DNA of 64,000 nt from Caldilineaceae bacterium (lineage in GTDB: Bacteria > Chloroflexota > Anaerolineae > Caldilineales > Caldilineaceae). The first letter of the stretch is position 1, and every line of letters starts with the position of its first letter. The position numbers and the translations under genes were made by a program. The stretch spans positions 186,001 to 250,000 of the forward strand of contig JALHQH010000004.1 of assembly GCA_022842065.1 (NCBI GenBank), read 5' to 3'. The notes under the pieces are model-generated. The model made no database searches. It had not been told where the DNA came from and saw only the letters and a program-made list of their open reading frames with translations. This document shows positions 9,463-18,347 of this stretch, in pieces.

Positions 9463-10524
9463 CTACGGCTTCACGATCACCTTCAACGTCTCCGCCGCCC
9501 GCATCTCCAGCCGATCCAAGCCATCTTCCACCAGCCGCGCCAGCGCGATACGGGCGGAGATCAGCGGTTCGGCCACGATGCGGCCATCACCCAGCCAGTG
9601 GACGGCGGTGGCGTAATCTTCGTCGTAGATGTGGCTGAGCGAGCCGATCACCTCTTTTTCGGTGAAGACAATGTCAAAGAAGTTGAAGGTCGCCGCAGCG
9701 ACGGGAATGCCGACGAGGACAATTCGCCCCCCTTTGCGCGCCGCCTTGATCGCCACCGGGGTAACAGGCACCGCGCCGGCCGCTTCCAGCACTAAGTCGG
9801 GGCCAATGCCGCCGGTCAACTGGCGCAGGGTTTCGATGGGGTCTGCGCTGGTGGGATCAATGACTTCACTCGCCCCTAACTGTTTGGCCAACTCGCGCCG
9901 CCCGGCCAGCGGCTCGACCACAAAAACTTCCCCCGCCCCCGCGGCCTTGGCCACCTGTAGACAGAAGAGGCCAATCGTCCCCCCGCCAAAAACCGCCACC
10001 CGTTCGCCGGGGGCCAGCCGCCCGCGGCGCACGGCGCGCACCGCCACCGAGAGCGGCTCCGCCATCGCGGCGTGGTCATCGCTCAGCCCGTTCGGGATGC
10101 GGATCGCCATCTTGACCGGCAGCCGGCAATATTCGGCCAGTCCACCATCACCCATCTGCCCCAGCGCTGCTAATTTGTCACAGAGGTTGACCTGGTGGCG
10201 TTGGCACCAGTAACACTCACCACAGTAGAGTAATACATCCGGCGCGAGATGATCGCCCGGCTTGAACTTGGTCACCCCTTTGCCCACCTCCACCACTTCG
10301 CCGGCAAATTCGTGCCCAATCGTCAACGGCGCTTTGCGCCCCGTAATCGGGTTGGGCGTATCAACGGGAATAAAGAGCGGCCCATCGCGATACTCTTCCA
10401 GGTCGGTACCACAGATGCCACAGGCCCCCACGCGAATGATCACCTCACCGGGGCCAGGCGCAGTGGGCGCGGGAATCTCTTCGATACGGATATCGTGGCG
10501 GGCATGCCAACGGGCTGCTTTCAT
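9463..10524 (-). CDS. Zinc-dependent medium-chain alcohol/polyol dehydrogenase
   Basis: 353 residues, MDR superfamily. Catalytic-zinc residues are Cys38 (ACGICGTD), His71 and Glu72 (GHEFAGEVV). The structural zinc lobe has Cys101, 104, 107 and 115 (CGECYWCQRHQVNLC). The Rossmann motif VFGGGTIGL lies near residue 178. The overall pattern matches threonine/sorbitol/2,3-butanediol dehydrogenases that use NAD. The ATG at 10524 is preceded by GAGGAGAT. Neighbouring GH29 and DapA-family genes fit sugar catabolism, but the genes are not in one operon. Confidence 0.85.
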   Translation of the reverse strand: MKAARWHARHDIRIEEIPAPTAPGPGEVIIRVGACGICGTDLEEYRDGPLFIPVDTPNPITGRKAPLTIGHEFAGEVVEVGKGVTKFKPGDHLAPDVLLYCGECYWCQRHQVNLCDKLAALGQMGDGGLAEYCRLPVKMAIRIPNGLSDDHAAMAEPLSVAVRAVRRGRLAPGERVAVFGGGTIGLFCLQVAKAAGAGEVFVVEPLAGRRELAKQLGASEVIDPTSADPIETLRQLTGGIGPDLVLEAAGAVPVTPVAIKAARKGGRIVLVGIPVAAATFNFFDIVFTEKEVIGSLSHIYDEDYATAVHWLGDGRIVAEPLISARIALARLVEDGLDRLEMRAAETLKVIVKP

Positions 10525-10843
10525 GGGTGATCTCCTCGGTTCAACTGGTTCGACGCTATATCCACGAAGTCACACGAAGTTACACGAAGAAAAACCTAAT
10601 CCTTTGTATCGCGCCGAAAAGGCAATTGCCATTGGGCACGTGTGACTTCGTGTGACTTCGTGGATCAGAATCTTTTTATGTTCTATTCGGTAGTTTAGGG
10701 CTGCTTTGTGCATCTTACGCCATCTGCCCTATAATTTCAAGATAAACAATTCATTTTAACGATGCGTCCCATCTTACGTATCACGCTTCACGTTTTACGT
10801 TTTACGCATCACGCATCACGCATCACAACCCGGAGGTAGCCGT
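10525..10843. repeat. Intergenic repeats: 27-bp inverted repeat and ACGTTTTACG/GCATCAC tandem units
   Basis: Divergent gap. Arms 10560-10586 and 10639-10665 pair over 27 bp with one mismatch; each arm is itself made of repeated CACGAAGT units. A second low-complexity block near 10775-10825 consists of ACGTTTTACG and GCATCAC units directly before the fucosidase SD (CCCGGAGGTAG). Confidence 0.7.
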
Positions 10844-12139
10844 ATGGCTGACAGCAGTTGGTTTACCCAAGACCGTTTTGGGCTCTTTATCCACTGGGGC
10901 ATCTATTCCCTGCCCGCGCGCCACGAGTGGATCAAGAACCGTGAGCTGATTTCCGATGAGGATTATCAGAAATATTTTGACCACTTTGACCCTGATCTCT
11001 ACAACCCTTCGACCTGGGCGCAGGCGGCGAAGAATGCGGGGATGAAGTACTTTGTGGTGACGACCAAACACCACGATGGCTTCTGTCTGTGGGATTCGGC
11101 GTTGACCGATTACAAAGCGCCCAACACCCCTGCCAAGCGCGATCTGCTGACGCCGATGGTGCAGGCGTTTCGCAACGAGGGGCTAAAGACCGGTTTCTAT
11201 CACTCGGTGATCGACTGGCACCACCCAGAGTATTCAGTCGACGGGCTGCACCCTATGCGTGAAAATCTCGCCTTTCGGGCAGCGGCCAAAGATCGGGACA
11301 TCACCAAATACCGCGAGTATCTCCACGGCCAGACGCGTGAGCTGCTCACCAAATTCGGTAAGATCGATGTGATGTGGTTCGATTTCTCTTATTCGCACAT
11401 GAGTTGGGATTGGGCCAAAGGCAAGGGCAAAGCCGAGTGGGACTCTGAGCGACTGATGGCGATGGTGCGCGAGTTGCAGCCCAATATCCTCGTCAACGAC
11501 CGGTTGGAGATCGGTGGCGACCTGAAGACACCCGAGCAATATCAGCCCGCAGGCAAGATGACCGTGAATGGACAGCCCGTGCTCTGGGAAGCGTGTCAGA
11601 CCTTGAACGGCAGTTGGGGCTATCACCGTGACAACCTGGACTGGAAGTCAGGCGATATGTTGATCCGTATGTTGGTCGATGGGGTCTCAAAGGATGGCAA
11701 CCTGCTGCTCAATGTGGGACCGAATGCGCGCGGCGAATTTGAGCCAAAGGCGCTGGAACGTTTGCAAGAGATTGGGGCCTGGATGCGGCTGCACAGCCGT
11801 TCGATCTATGGCTGTGGGGCAAGCGAGTTTACCCCGCCACCGGATTGCCGCTATACCCAAACTAGCCCTGAACAGAGTGGCAGGGGGGGCAAACGTCTTT
11901 ACCTGCACATTTTTGACTGGCCTTTCCGCCATGTGCATCTGGCCGGATTGGGTGACCGCGTTGCCTATGCCCAACTGCTCAACGACGCCAGCGAAGTCAA
12001 GATGCGCGTGGTCGATCCGCACCAGGGTGCGCAAAATACGACGATGGGCGGTTTGCAGCCAAACACCTTAACGCTGGAGTTACCAGTGCAGAAACCGCCG
12101 GTCAGCGTGCCGGTGATTGAGCTGTTTTTGAAGGATTAG
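10844..12139 (+). CDS. Alpha-L-fucosidase, glycoside hydrolase family 29
   Basis: 431 residues. Family 29 hallmarks are seen: FGLFIHWGIYS near the N terminus, the substrate-binding TTKHHDGFCLW (residues about 73-83), and nucleophile Asp180 in IDVMWFDFSY. The barrel continues to about residue 310 (GNLLLNVGPNARGEFEP), followed by a short beta domain. There is no signal peptide, so it should act inside the cell on imported fucosyl oligosaccharides. A strong SD (GGAGG) precedes the ATG. The gene is monocistronic and ends before a perfect palindrome. Confidence 0.92.
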   Translation: MADSSWFTQDRFGLFIHWGIYSLPARHEWIKNRELISDEDYQKYFDHFDPDLYNPSTWAQAAKNAGMKYFVVTTKHHDGFCLWDSALTDYKAPNTPAKRDLLTPMVQAFRNEGLKTGFYHSVIDWHHPEYSVDGLHPMRENLAFRAAAKDRDITKYREYLHGQTRELLTKFGKIDVMWFDFSYSHMSWDWAKGKGKAEWDSERLMAMVRELQPNILVNDRLEIGGDLKTPEQYQPAGKMTVNGQPVLWEACQTLNGSWGYHRDNLDWKSGDMLIRMLVDGVSKDGNLLLNVGPNARGEFEPKALERLQEIGAWMRLHSRSIYGCGASEFTPPPDCRYTQTSPEQSGRGGKRLYLHIFDWPFRHVHLAGLGDRVAYAQLLNDASEVKMRVVDPHQGAQNTTMGGLQPNTLTLELPVQKPPVSVPVIELFLKD

Positions 12140-12151
12140 GGGGGCGAAGTT

Positions 12152-12197
12152 CATTAACAATTGATAATTGTCAATTGACAATTATCAATTGTTAATG
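12152..12197. terminator. 46-bp perfect palindrome between convergent genes
   Basis: A perfectly self-complementary AT-rich sequence composed mostly of AATTG/CAATT units, centred at 12174/12175, in the 67-bp gap between the fucosidase and P450 stops. Probably a bidirectional terminator. Confidence 0.65.
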
Positions 12198-12206
12198 CAG
12201 AAACTG

Positions 12207-13439
12207 CTACCCATTCACCCGCACCGGCAGCGCCTTCAGCCCGCGGACCAAGGTGGAACTACGCCAGGTGAGTTCGTTGGCCGGTTTGGCCAGGGTTAAA
12301 TGGGGAAAACGGTCGAGCAGCGCTTGCAGGGCGATCTTGCCTTCCATACGCGCCAGTGGTGCGCCGAGACAATAGTGGACGCCAACACCAAAGGCTAAAT
12401 GTTTGTTGGGAGTGCGCTCAATGTCGAGCACATCCGGGTTGGCAAAGACCGTTTCGTCACGGTTGGCCGAGCCGACCCCAACCTGAATGCGATGACCGGC
12501 GGGAATATCAACGCCATGCCAGGTAAAAGCTTCTTTGGCAAAGCGCGGGGTGGAGAGTTCCACCGGGTTAGTATAGCGCAACAGCTCTTCGATCGCGCTG
12601 TCAAACAAGGCAGGGTTTTCGCGCAATTTCTGCAATTCGCCTGGGTGTTCGAGCAGTGCCAGCGCGCCACTGGCGATCAGGTTGACCGTGGTTTCGTGGC
12701 CGGCCAGCAGCAGCAGGAAGAGCATCCCCACCAGTTCGCCTTCGGTCAGCCGCTCCCCCGCTTCTTCTGCCTCGATCAGGGCCGAAAGCAGATCATCACC
12801 CAGCGCTTGGCGCCGTTGGGCAATCAGCCGTTCAAAGTAGTCGATAATTTTGGTGAGTTTACCATAAGACATGACGGTGTGCATCAACCCCGAACTGGTC
12901 GATTCTAAAAAGGCTGCGGTCAGGTGGTGAAACCCCATCCGATCGGCCTCGGGCACGTCGAGCATCTCCGAGATGATCACCAGGGGAATCGGCAGCGCAA
13001 AGTCCGCCACCAGATCAACATCCCTTTTGGTTGCCGCCTTGTCGAGCAGATCGTTGGTGACGGTGCTGATGCGCGCGGACAGATCCTGAATGCGCTTCGG
13101 GGTAAAAGCCTTGTGCACCAGATCACGCAGCCGGCGATGTTCAGGGTCATCATTGGTGAGCATATTCTGGCCCAGAACACTGATGCTACGGGGCATGAGC
13201 GCCGACACAAAATTGTTCGTGCGCCCTGTACTATTAATATCAGTCGAGATACGCGGGTCCTTAAATGCACTGGCGACATCTTCATAGCGCGAGATGAAGT
13301 AGCTCTTGCCGAAAAAGGGCAAGTGGACCAGCGCCACCGGATCTTCTTTGCGCAGGCGCGCATAGAGGGGATAGGGATTCTGACGAATGTGGGGTGCAGC
13401 AAGATTGAGATCCTGGCCCCGTTGTAAAAAAGCGAACAT
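12207..13439 (-). CDS. Cytochrome P450 monooxygenase (soluble bacterial class)
   Basis: 410 residues. The I-helix AGHETT (246-251), the K-helix Glu285-X-X-Arg288 (EELLR) and the heme loop FGVGVHYCLG with thiolate Cys357 are all present, so the enzyme looks intact. Length and motifs match soluble CYP107/CYP109-like enzymes. No ferredoxin or reductase gene is nearby. It is divergent from a TetR regulator across 206 bp holding a palindromic operator, so it is probably repressed by that regulator. SD GGGAG precedes the ATG. The substrate is unknown. Confidence 0.92.
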   Translation of the reverse strand: MFAFLQRGQDLNLAAPHIRQNPYPLYARLRKEDPVALVHLPFFGKSYFISRYEDVASAFKDPRISTDINSTGRTNNFVSALMPRSISVLGQNMLTNDDPEHRRLRDLVHKAFTPKRIQDLSARISTVTNDLLDKAATKRDVDLVADFALPIPLVIISEMLDVPEADRMGFHHLTAAFLESTSSGLMHTVMSYGKLTKIIDYFERLIAQRRQALGDDLLSALIEAEEAGERLTEGELVGMLFLLLLAGHETTVNLIASGALALLEHPGELQKLRENPALFDSAIEELLRYTNPVELSTPRFAKEAFTWHGVDIPAGHRIQVGVGSANRDETVFANPDVLDIERTPNKHLAFGVGVHYCLGAPLARMEGKIALQALLDRFPHLTLAKPANELTWRSSTLVRGLKALPVRVNG

Positions 13440-13502
13440 AACAACGAACTCCCAACAGCATTTACTGTAATATACTATAACGCGACGAATTTTGCCTATT
13501 AA

Positions 13503-13531
13503 TTGACATATGGCATACTATGCGCCATATC
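13503..13531 (+). promoter_or_regulatory. Promoter overlapping a palindromic operator, TetR/P450 divergent gap
   Basis: TTGACA at 13503-13508 with CATATC at 13526-13531, 17 bp spacing. An inverted repeat ATATGGC (13508-13514) / GCCATAT (13524-13530), with GCATA/TATGC inside it, covers the spacer. This is where a TetR dimer would block transcription. Confidence 0.5.
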
Positions 13532-13645
13532 TATCGCGAGCATAACATTGGGACAGGCCGTTTGTCTAGTGAGCTAGCCACCAACCTGCTTGATTATGCT
13601 GAGCAATTAAATCAAGCTATCTGTTAGTGCAGAGAAAATGCCATC

Positions 13646-14236
13646 ATGGAAAGTGAAGATCGCCGCATCGGACGCACCCGCCGCTTACTGGGCGAAGCGT
13701 TGATTGCCTTGGCCCTGGAGAAGGGCTTTGACGAGGTCACGATTCAAGAGGTTGCCGCGCGCGCCGATGTCGGCTATCGCACCTTTTTTCGTCACTATAC
13801 GGACACCCAGAGTCTGCTGCTGGATACCTTGGAAGCGCGCCAACAAGCTTGGCGCCAAGTGTTGCCCTTTCCCGAGAACGAGCAGTGGAGCCTCTTTAAC
13901 CCGACCGCAACGCCAGAAGAGAATGGCCTAAATCTCTTCCGCTATGTGGGACAGAATCACGATTTGATGCTGGTGATCTTTGGCCCCAAGGGTTGCCGCG
14001 CGGCCAAGGACCTTATCTTTACCGTGGGCACAACGAAGGCACTCCAGTTGCTGACCGTCTTCAATCATACCAACATCGAATCGGCGATCATCGCCAACCA
14101 TGTCACCGCCTCGGCGTTGGCGCTAATCGAGTGGTGGCTGGTCAATGGTATGCCCCACCCACCAGAGCAGATGGGTGAGATCTTCGCCGCACTGATCGTC
14201 AAGCCGATGTGGACCATGTTGGGGGCGGACGCATGA
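13646..14236 (+). CDS. TetR-family transcriptional regulator
   Basis: 196 residues. The N-terminal HTH is clear: RRLLGEALIALALEKGFDEVT, then IQEVAARADVGYRTFFRHY. The C-terminal ligand domain resembles the TetR_C type ending WWLVNGMPHPPEQMGEIF. It is divergent from the P450 and overlaps the next gene by ATGA, so it is co-transcribed with the acetyltransferase. It probably controls the P450 through the palindrome at 13508-13530. Confidence 0.85.
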   Translation: MESEDRRIGRTRRLLGEALIALALEKGFDEVTIQEVAARADVGYRTFFRHYTDTQSLLLDTLEARQQAWRQVLPFPENEQWSLFNPTATPEENGLNLFRYVGQNHDLMLVIFGPKGCRAAKDLIFTVGTTKALQLLTVFNHTNIESAIIANHVTASALALIEWWLVNGMPHPPEQMGEIFAALIVKPMWTMLGADA

Positions 14237-14892
14237 GCACAGCACAGTCAGCAACAGCAATCGACTTCACTAAGCTCACCCCAACTCATGCCGCGGCGGC
14301 AACCCGTCTACACATCGCCGGGCAGCCAGGCACCTTTCTCAGTAGCTTGGGGCCAGCGGTGTTGGCGGTTTTCTACCGGGCGCTACCCCAGTCGCCGGTA
14401 GGGTTTGGTTTTGTGGCAAGGGACGACCGACACACCGCCGTGGCCCCAGAAACTGAGGCCGTGATTGGTTTTGTGGCGGCGACCACTAGCACAGGGCGAC
14501 TTTTTCTTGAGTTGGGGACGCGTCAACTGCCCGGCTTTATGCCCCCCTTGTTAAAACGGTTTGCCCACCAGCCAAGCTTGATCGGCAAGGCGGTGCAGAC
14601 TGTGCTCTATCCATTGCTTCACCGTGGCGATGGGCGTGCCGACGGCAAGGTCGCGGAATTGCTGGCGATCATGGTGGAACCGGCGTGGCGCAGCCAAGGG
14701 GTGGGCGCAAGGTTAGTCACAGGGTTGATCGACGAATGTGTAGAACGGGATCTCGATGCCATCGATGTGACGGTCGATGCCCAGAATGAGGGGGCGCGGC
14801 GCTTTTATGCAAAACATGGTTTTAGCGAACAAGGACGCTTTACGCTTTATGGGCGGGCCATGTGCATCTATCGTTTGCCGATCAGTCAGTAA
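14233..14892 (+). CDS. GNAT-family N-acetyltransferase
   Basis: 219 residues. Acetyl-CoA-binding motif A is visible at about residues 146-165 (ELLAIMVEPAWRSQGVGARL), followed by NEGARRFYAKHGF, typical of GNATs. An N-terminal segment of about 60 residues (TRLHIAGQPGTFLSSLG) suits the RimI-like subgroup. The start at 14233 overlaps the TetR stop (ATGA). A longer open frame from 14209 exists but would overlap more. The acceptor is unknown; a role with the TetR/P450 pair is likely from linkage only. Confidence 0.8.
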   Translation: MSTAQSATAIDFTKLTPTHAAAATRLHIAGQPGTFLSSLGPAVLAVFYRALPQSPVGFGFVARDDRHTAVAPETEAVIGFVAATTSTGRLFLELGTRQLPGFMPPLLKRFAHQPSLIGKAVQTVLYPLLHRGDGRADGKVAELLAIMVEPAWRSQGVGARLVTGLIDECVERDLDAIDVTVDAQNEGARRFYAKHGFSEQGRFTLYGRAMCIYRLPISQ

Positions 14893-15207
14893 TGGCCTAG
14901 CACAGCAAGGCCCTGCAAGGCCACGGGAGTCCCCGACGCGTGTCGTGAGCATCTCCTGATGCGCAGCCCGTCACGGACTACGACCGTTCGCATCAGGAGA
15001 TGCTCACGACACAAAGCCAATGTGGAATCACGGGGACTAACCGGATCATTTGCGTAAAATGCTTTCCTCTGTCATAATTTACAATGTAATTTAACTTCCT
15101 TCCACGCGATGCACAGGTTTATCCCCCCGACAATGTGTATCCTACTGCGCAGTGTCTATGCTTTGCTGCGTAGGCACAATCATAAGATGCGACAGAATCA
15201 CTAACTC
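14893..15207. repeat. Intergenic region with a 24-bp perfect inverted repeat
   Basis: Arms 14940-14963 and 14989-15012 are perfectly complementary (24 bp, 25-nt loop), just after the GNAT stop, and probably end that transcript. GGGGAC/GTCCCC-type short matches flank it. No gene was seen up to the M24 peptidase start. Confidence 0.6.
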
Positions 15208-16443
15208 ATGTCAAAACTCTCGCTGATCCAATCTTACTTACAACAAACCGATGCCGATGGCTGGCTACTGTACGGTTTTCGCGATCAAAATCCGATTGCG
15301 TTGGCCGTGGCCGGCTTACGCAGCGGGGGCAGTCGCCGCTGGTTTCTCTGGATTCCACGCACCGGGCAACCGCATTGGATTGCCCACGTCATTGAACGCA
15401 CCACTTTTCTTGATCTGCCTGCCGATCTGGCCGGTGAGGTCCATCTCTATGTGAGCTGGCAGGATCTGGATGAGCGCCTTAAGCAGGTGGTGCAACTGAA
15501 CGGCGCAGGGGCAAAGCGTATCCTCATGGAATACAGCCCCGGCAGTGCGATTCCCTATGTCAGCCGGGTTGATGCCGGCATTATGGAAGTCGTGCAACGC
15601 AGCACCGGGGCCGAAATTTTGAGCAGCGCCGATGGGGTACAATTGGTCGTCGCACGTATCAGCCCCGAACATCTTGAAGGTCATCGCCGTGCTGCCAATA
15701 TCTGTCTGGCGGCTAAGGATGCGGCCTATGGCTTTATTGCGGATCGCCTGCGCAAACAGCAGGCGGTCACCGAGTACGAAGCGCAGCAAGTTGTCGTTAA
15801 ACACTTTGCCGATGCCGGCCTCGAACCGCTGCCCTGTATTGTCGCCGTTAATCGCAATGCCGCCGACCCGCACTACTTCCCTAGCGCCCAAAAGCACAGC
15901 CCGATTCAAGTGGGTGATGTGGTGCTGATCGACCTGTGGAGCCGCGAAACCGGCGATCCCGATGCCTGTATGGCCGACTCAACCTGGACGGCCTACTGTG
16001 GCACCAAAGTCCCGCCCAAGGTGACCGAAATCTTTAACATTGTGCGCGATGGGCGTGACCGTGCCGTCCAATTTGTCCAAGAACAAATGGCTAGGGGTAA
16101 CCCCGTCTACGGCTACGAAGTCGATGATGCCTGTCGGCAACTGATCGAGCGGGCGGGTTACGGTCACGGCATCCTCCATCGCACCGGCCACAGCCTTGGC
16201 CCCACCGGTCACTGGATCGGCGTCAACATCGACAATCTGGAAACGCAGGATCGGCGCAGCTTGTTGCCCGGCCTGATGTTCACCGTCGAGCCGGGCATCT
16301 ATCTGCCCGATTTCAACTTCGATGACAGCCCGACCCCCAAGGGTTTGGGGATTCGCAGCGAAATTAACTGCTACGTACACGAAGGGCAGCTCGAAGTAAC
16401 CACGCTGCCCCTACAGACCGAAGTCAAAGCTTTGTTGGCGTAA
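15208..16443 (+). CDS. M24-family metallopeptidase (Xaa-Pro aminopeptidase-like)
   Basis: 411 residues. An N-terminal creatinase-like domain (to about residue 165) precedes a pita-bread catalytic domain. Metal ligands of the family can be traced: Asp in VVLIDLWSRETG, the second Asp in CMADSTWT, His in HRTGHSLG, Glu in FTVEPGIYLP and Glu in GIRSEINC. It cleaves N-terminal residues next to proline or related substrates in the cytoplasm. It lies just upstream of oligopeptide ABC transporter genes in the same direction, so it probably degrades imported peptides. Confidence 0.85.
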   Translation: MSKLSLIQSYLQQTDADGWLLYGFRDQNPIALAVAGLRSGGSRRWFLWIPRTGQPHWIAHVIERTTFLDLPADLAGEVHLYVSWQDLDERLKQVVQLNGAGAKRILMEYSPGSAIPYVSRVDAGIMEVVQRSTGAEILSSADGVQLVVARISPEHLEGHRRAANICLAAKDAAYGFIADRLRKQQAVTEYEAQQVVVKHFADAGLEPLPCIVAVNRNAADPHYFPSAQKHSPIQVGDVVLIDLWSRETGDPDACMADSTWTAYCGTKVPPKVTEIFNIVRDGRDRAVQFVQEQMARGNPVYGYEVDDACRQLIERAGYGHGILHRTGHSLGPTGHWIGVNIDNLETQDRRSLLPGLMFTVEPGIYLPDFNFDDSPTPKGLGIRSEINCYVHEGQLEVTTLPLQTEVKALLA

Positions 16444-16458
16444 GGGATAGGTAGATAA

Positions 16459-16555
16459 GTAAATCGGTAAATCAGGAAATCGGTCAGGCTTTGGGCAATA
16501 AGTCGTGCAGAGTCATCCATTACCGGTATACCGATTTCCTGATTTACCGATTTAC
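16459..16555. repeat. 26-bp perfect inverted repeat built of GGTAAATC-type units
   Basis: Arms 16459-16484 and 16530-16555 are perfectly complementary, with a 45-nt spacer. Each arm carries repeated AAATCGGT units. It lies between the M24 peptidase and the ABC binding protein. Confidence 0.7.
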
Positions 16556-16609
16556 CGATTTACCACTCTACTAATTCAATCACCCCTATCATGATAAAAG
16601 GAGCTATAA

Positions 16610-18241
16610 ATGCGCAGAAATTGGATTTGGGTAACCATGTTAATGGTTGCCAGTTTATTGTTGACGGCCTGCCCGTCCTCGGTGCCGGTTGGCACTGGCG
16701 ATACGGCAGCGGCCCCTGCCGCTGGTGAAGAAGCCGCGGCCGAGGGTACCGGTGGCACGTTGATCGTTGGCCGTGGTGGTGATTCGGTCGGGTTGGATAG
16801 TGGCACCGTCACCGATGGCGAATCGGCGAAAGTGATCGGCACGATTGTCGATGGCTTGGTCGAATTGGCCGGTACCTCCACCGAGCCGATTCCGTGGTTG
16901 GCTGAATCGTGGGAAACCGCCGATAGCCAGACTTGGACTTTCAAGCTGCGCCAAGGGGTTACCTTTCACGATGGCACACCCTTTAATGCCGAAGCAGTGA
17001 AATGGAACATGGATCGCTGGCGCGATCCGGAGAATGAGTGGCGCTTTGGTCGCACCTTTGAGTACTATGATATTGAATTTGGGACCGATCTAGCGATCGA
17101 AGAAGTCAATATCATTGACGAATACACGATCGAACTCAAACTGGCTGCGCCTAGTGGGGTGTTGCTCTCCAAATTGGCCATGGATTTCGTCTTCGGCATG
17201 AACAGCCCTACAGCGGTGCAAGAACAGGGTGACACCTATGGTACGCCGGCAGGCACGGCGGTTGGCACGGGCCGCTTTAAGTTTGTCGAATGGGTGCCGG
17301 ATGATCATATCACCGTCGAACGCAATGACGAGTGGTGGGGTGGGGCACCAAAATTGGATCGCATTATCTTCCGCTCAATTCCCGACAATTCAGCCCGCTT
17401 TGCCGAATTACAAGCCGGCACGATTCATCAAGCCGATCTAGCCCAGACTGACCTGGCTGTGGCGGCTGAAGATCCGAATATTGTCCTGCACGAAAAACCT
17501 TCCACCAGCACTGGTTACATTGCTTTTCAGCAATGCACCGAGCCTTTTGACAAGCTGGAAGTCCGTCAAGCGATTGCCCATGCTGTCAATTGGGAAGCAC
17601 TGATTCCAGCTTTCTATGGCACCTATGGTCAATTAGCTGGTTCGTTCCAGCCGCCGGCCATTATGGGGCACAACCCGGACATTCAGCCCTTTGAATACAA
17701 CCCTGACAAGGCCAAAGAGTTGTTGGCAGCCGCCGGTTTGCCCGATGGCTTTGAGACCGATTTCTGGTACATTCCCGTGATCCGTGGCTACTTCCCCGAT
17801 TCCAAAGCGATTGGGGAAGCGATTGCGGCTGACCTGGCCAAAGTTGGCATTCGCGTGTCACTGCAGACAGAAGACTGGGGTGCCTATCTAGAAGATCGGC
17901 TCCAAGGTAAATTCCCGATGTGGATGTTGGGATGGGGTTCTGACAATGGCGACCCCGATAACTACATCGGCTATCATTTTGCCCATCCTGTGGGTGAACC
18001 GAAGCCGGAAGATTGTTATGCCAACGATGAATTGTCACAACTGCTGACAGATGGGCGCACCGAAGCCGATCCAGCCGTACGCGAAGGGATTTATCAGCAA
18101 GCCGAAACGCTTGTCCATGCGGATGTTGCCCGCATTCCCGTGGTATGGGCCACCACACCTACGGTCTTCCGTAAGGAAGTACAGGGTTACGAACCGGTCG
18201 TCTTCCGCGATTGGTATGAATATCTGTGGATTGAAGAATAG
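16610..18241 (+). CDS. ABC transporter oligopeptide/dipeptide-binding lipoprotein
   Basis: 543 residues, solute-binding protein family 5. A lipoprotein signal with LLLTAC (Cys about 22) anchors it outside the membrane. Family signatures are seen: PWLAESWETADSQTWTFKLRQGVTFHDGTPFNAEAVKWN, and later the DPDNYIGYHF segment. It delivers peptides (or nickel or sugar-type ligands, as some family members do) to the two permeases that follow. SD AAGGAG precedes the ATG. Confidence 0.92.
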   Translation: MRRNWIWVTMLMVASLLLTACPSSVPVGTGDTAAAPAAGEEAAAEGTGGTLIVGRGGDSVGLDSGTVTDGESAKVIGTIVDGLVELAGTSTEPIPWLAESWETADSQTWTFKLRQGVTFHDGTPFNAEAVKWNMDRWRDPENEWRFGRTFEYYDIEFGTDLAIEEVNIIDEYTIELKLAAPSGVLLSKLAMDFVFGMNSPTAVQEQGDTYGTPAGTAVGTGRFKFVEWVPDDHITVERNDEWWGGAPKLDRIIFRSIPDNSARFAELQAGTIHQADLAQTDLAVAAEDPNIVLHEKPSTSTGYIAFQQCTEPFDKLEVRQAIAHAVNWEALIPAFYGTYGQLAGSFQPPAIMGHNPDIQPFEYNPDKAKELLAAAGLPDGFETDFWYIPVIRGYFPDSKAIGEAIAADLAKVGIRVSLQTEDWGAYLEDRLQGKFPMWMLGWGSDNGDPDNYIGYHFAHPVGEPKPEDCYANDELSQLLTDGRTEADPAVREGIYQQAETLVHADVARIPVVWATTPTVFRKEVQGYEPVVFRDWYEYLWIEE

Positions 18242-18347
18242 TAGGTAGAAATGGGACAAGAAGAGACGAGATGCGAGAATCGTATTCTCTCCTCTTCTTG
18301 TCTCTCTTTGTCCCCGCTCTCGTCCTTAAGCAAACGGAGTTTTTTGC

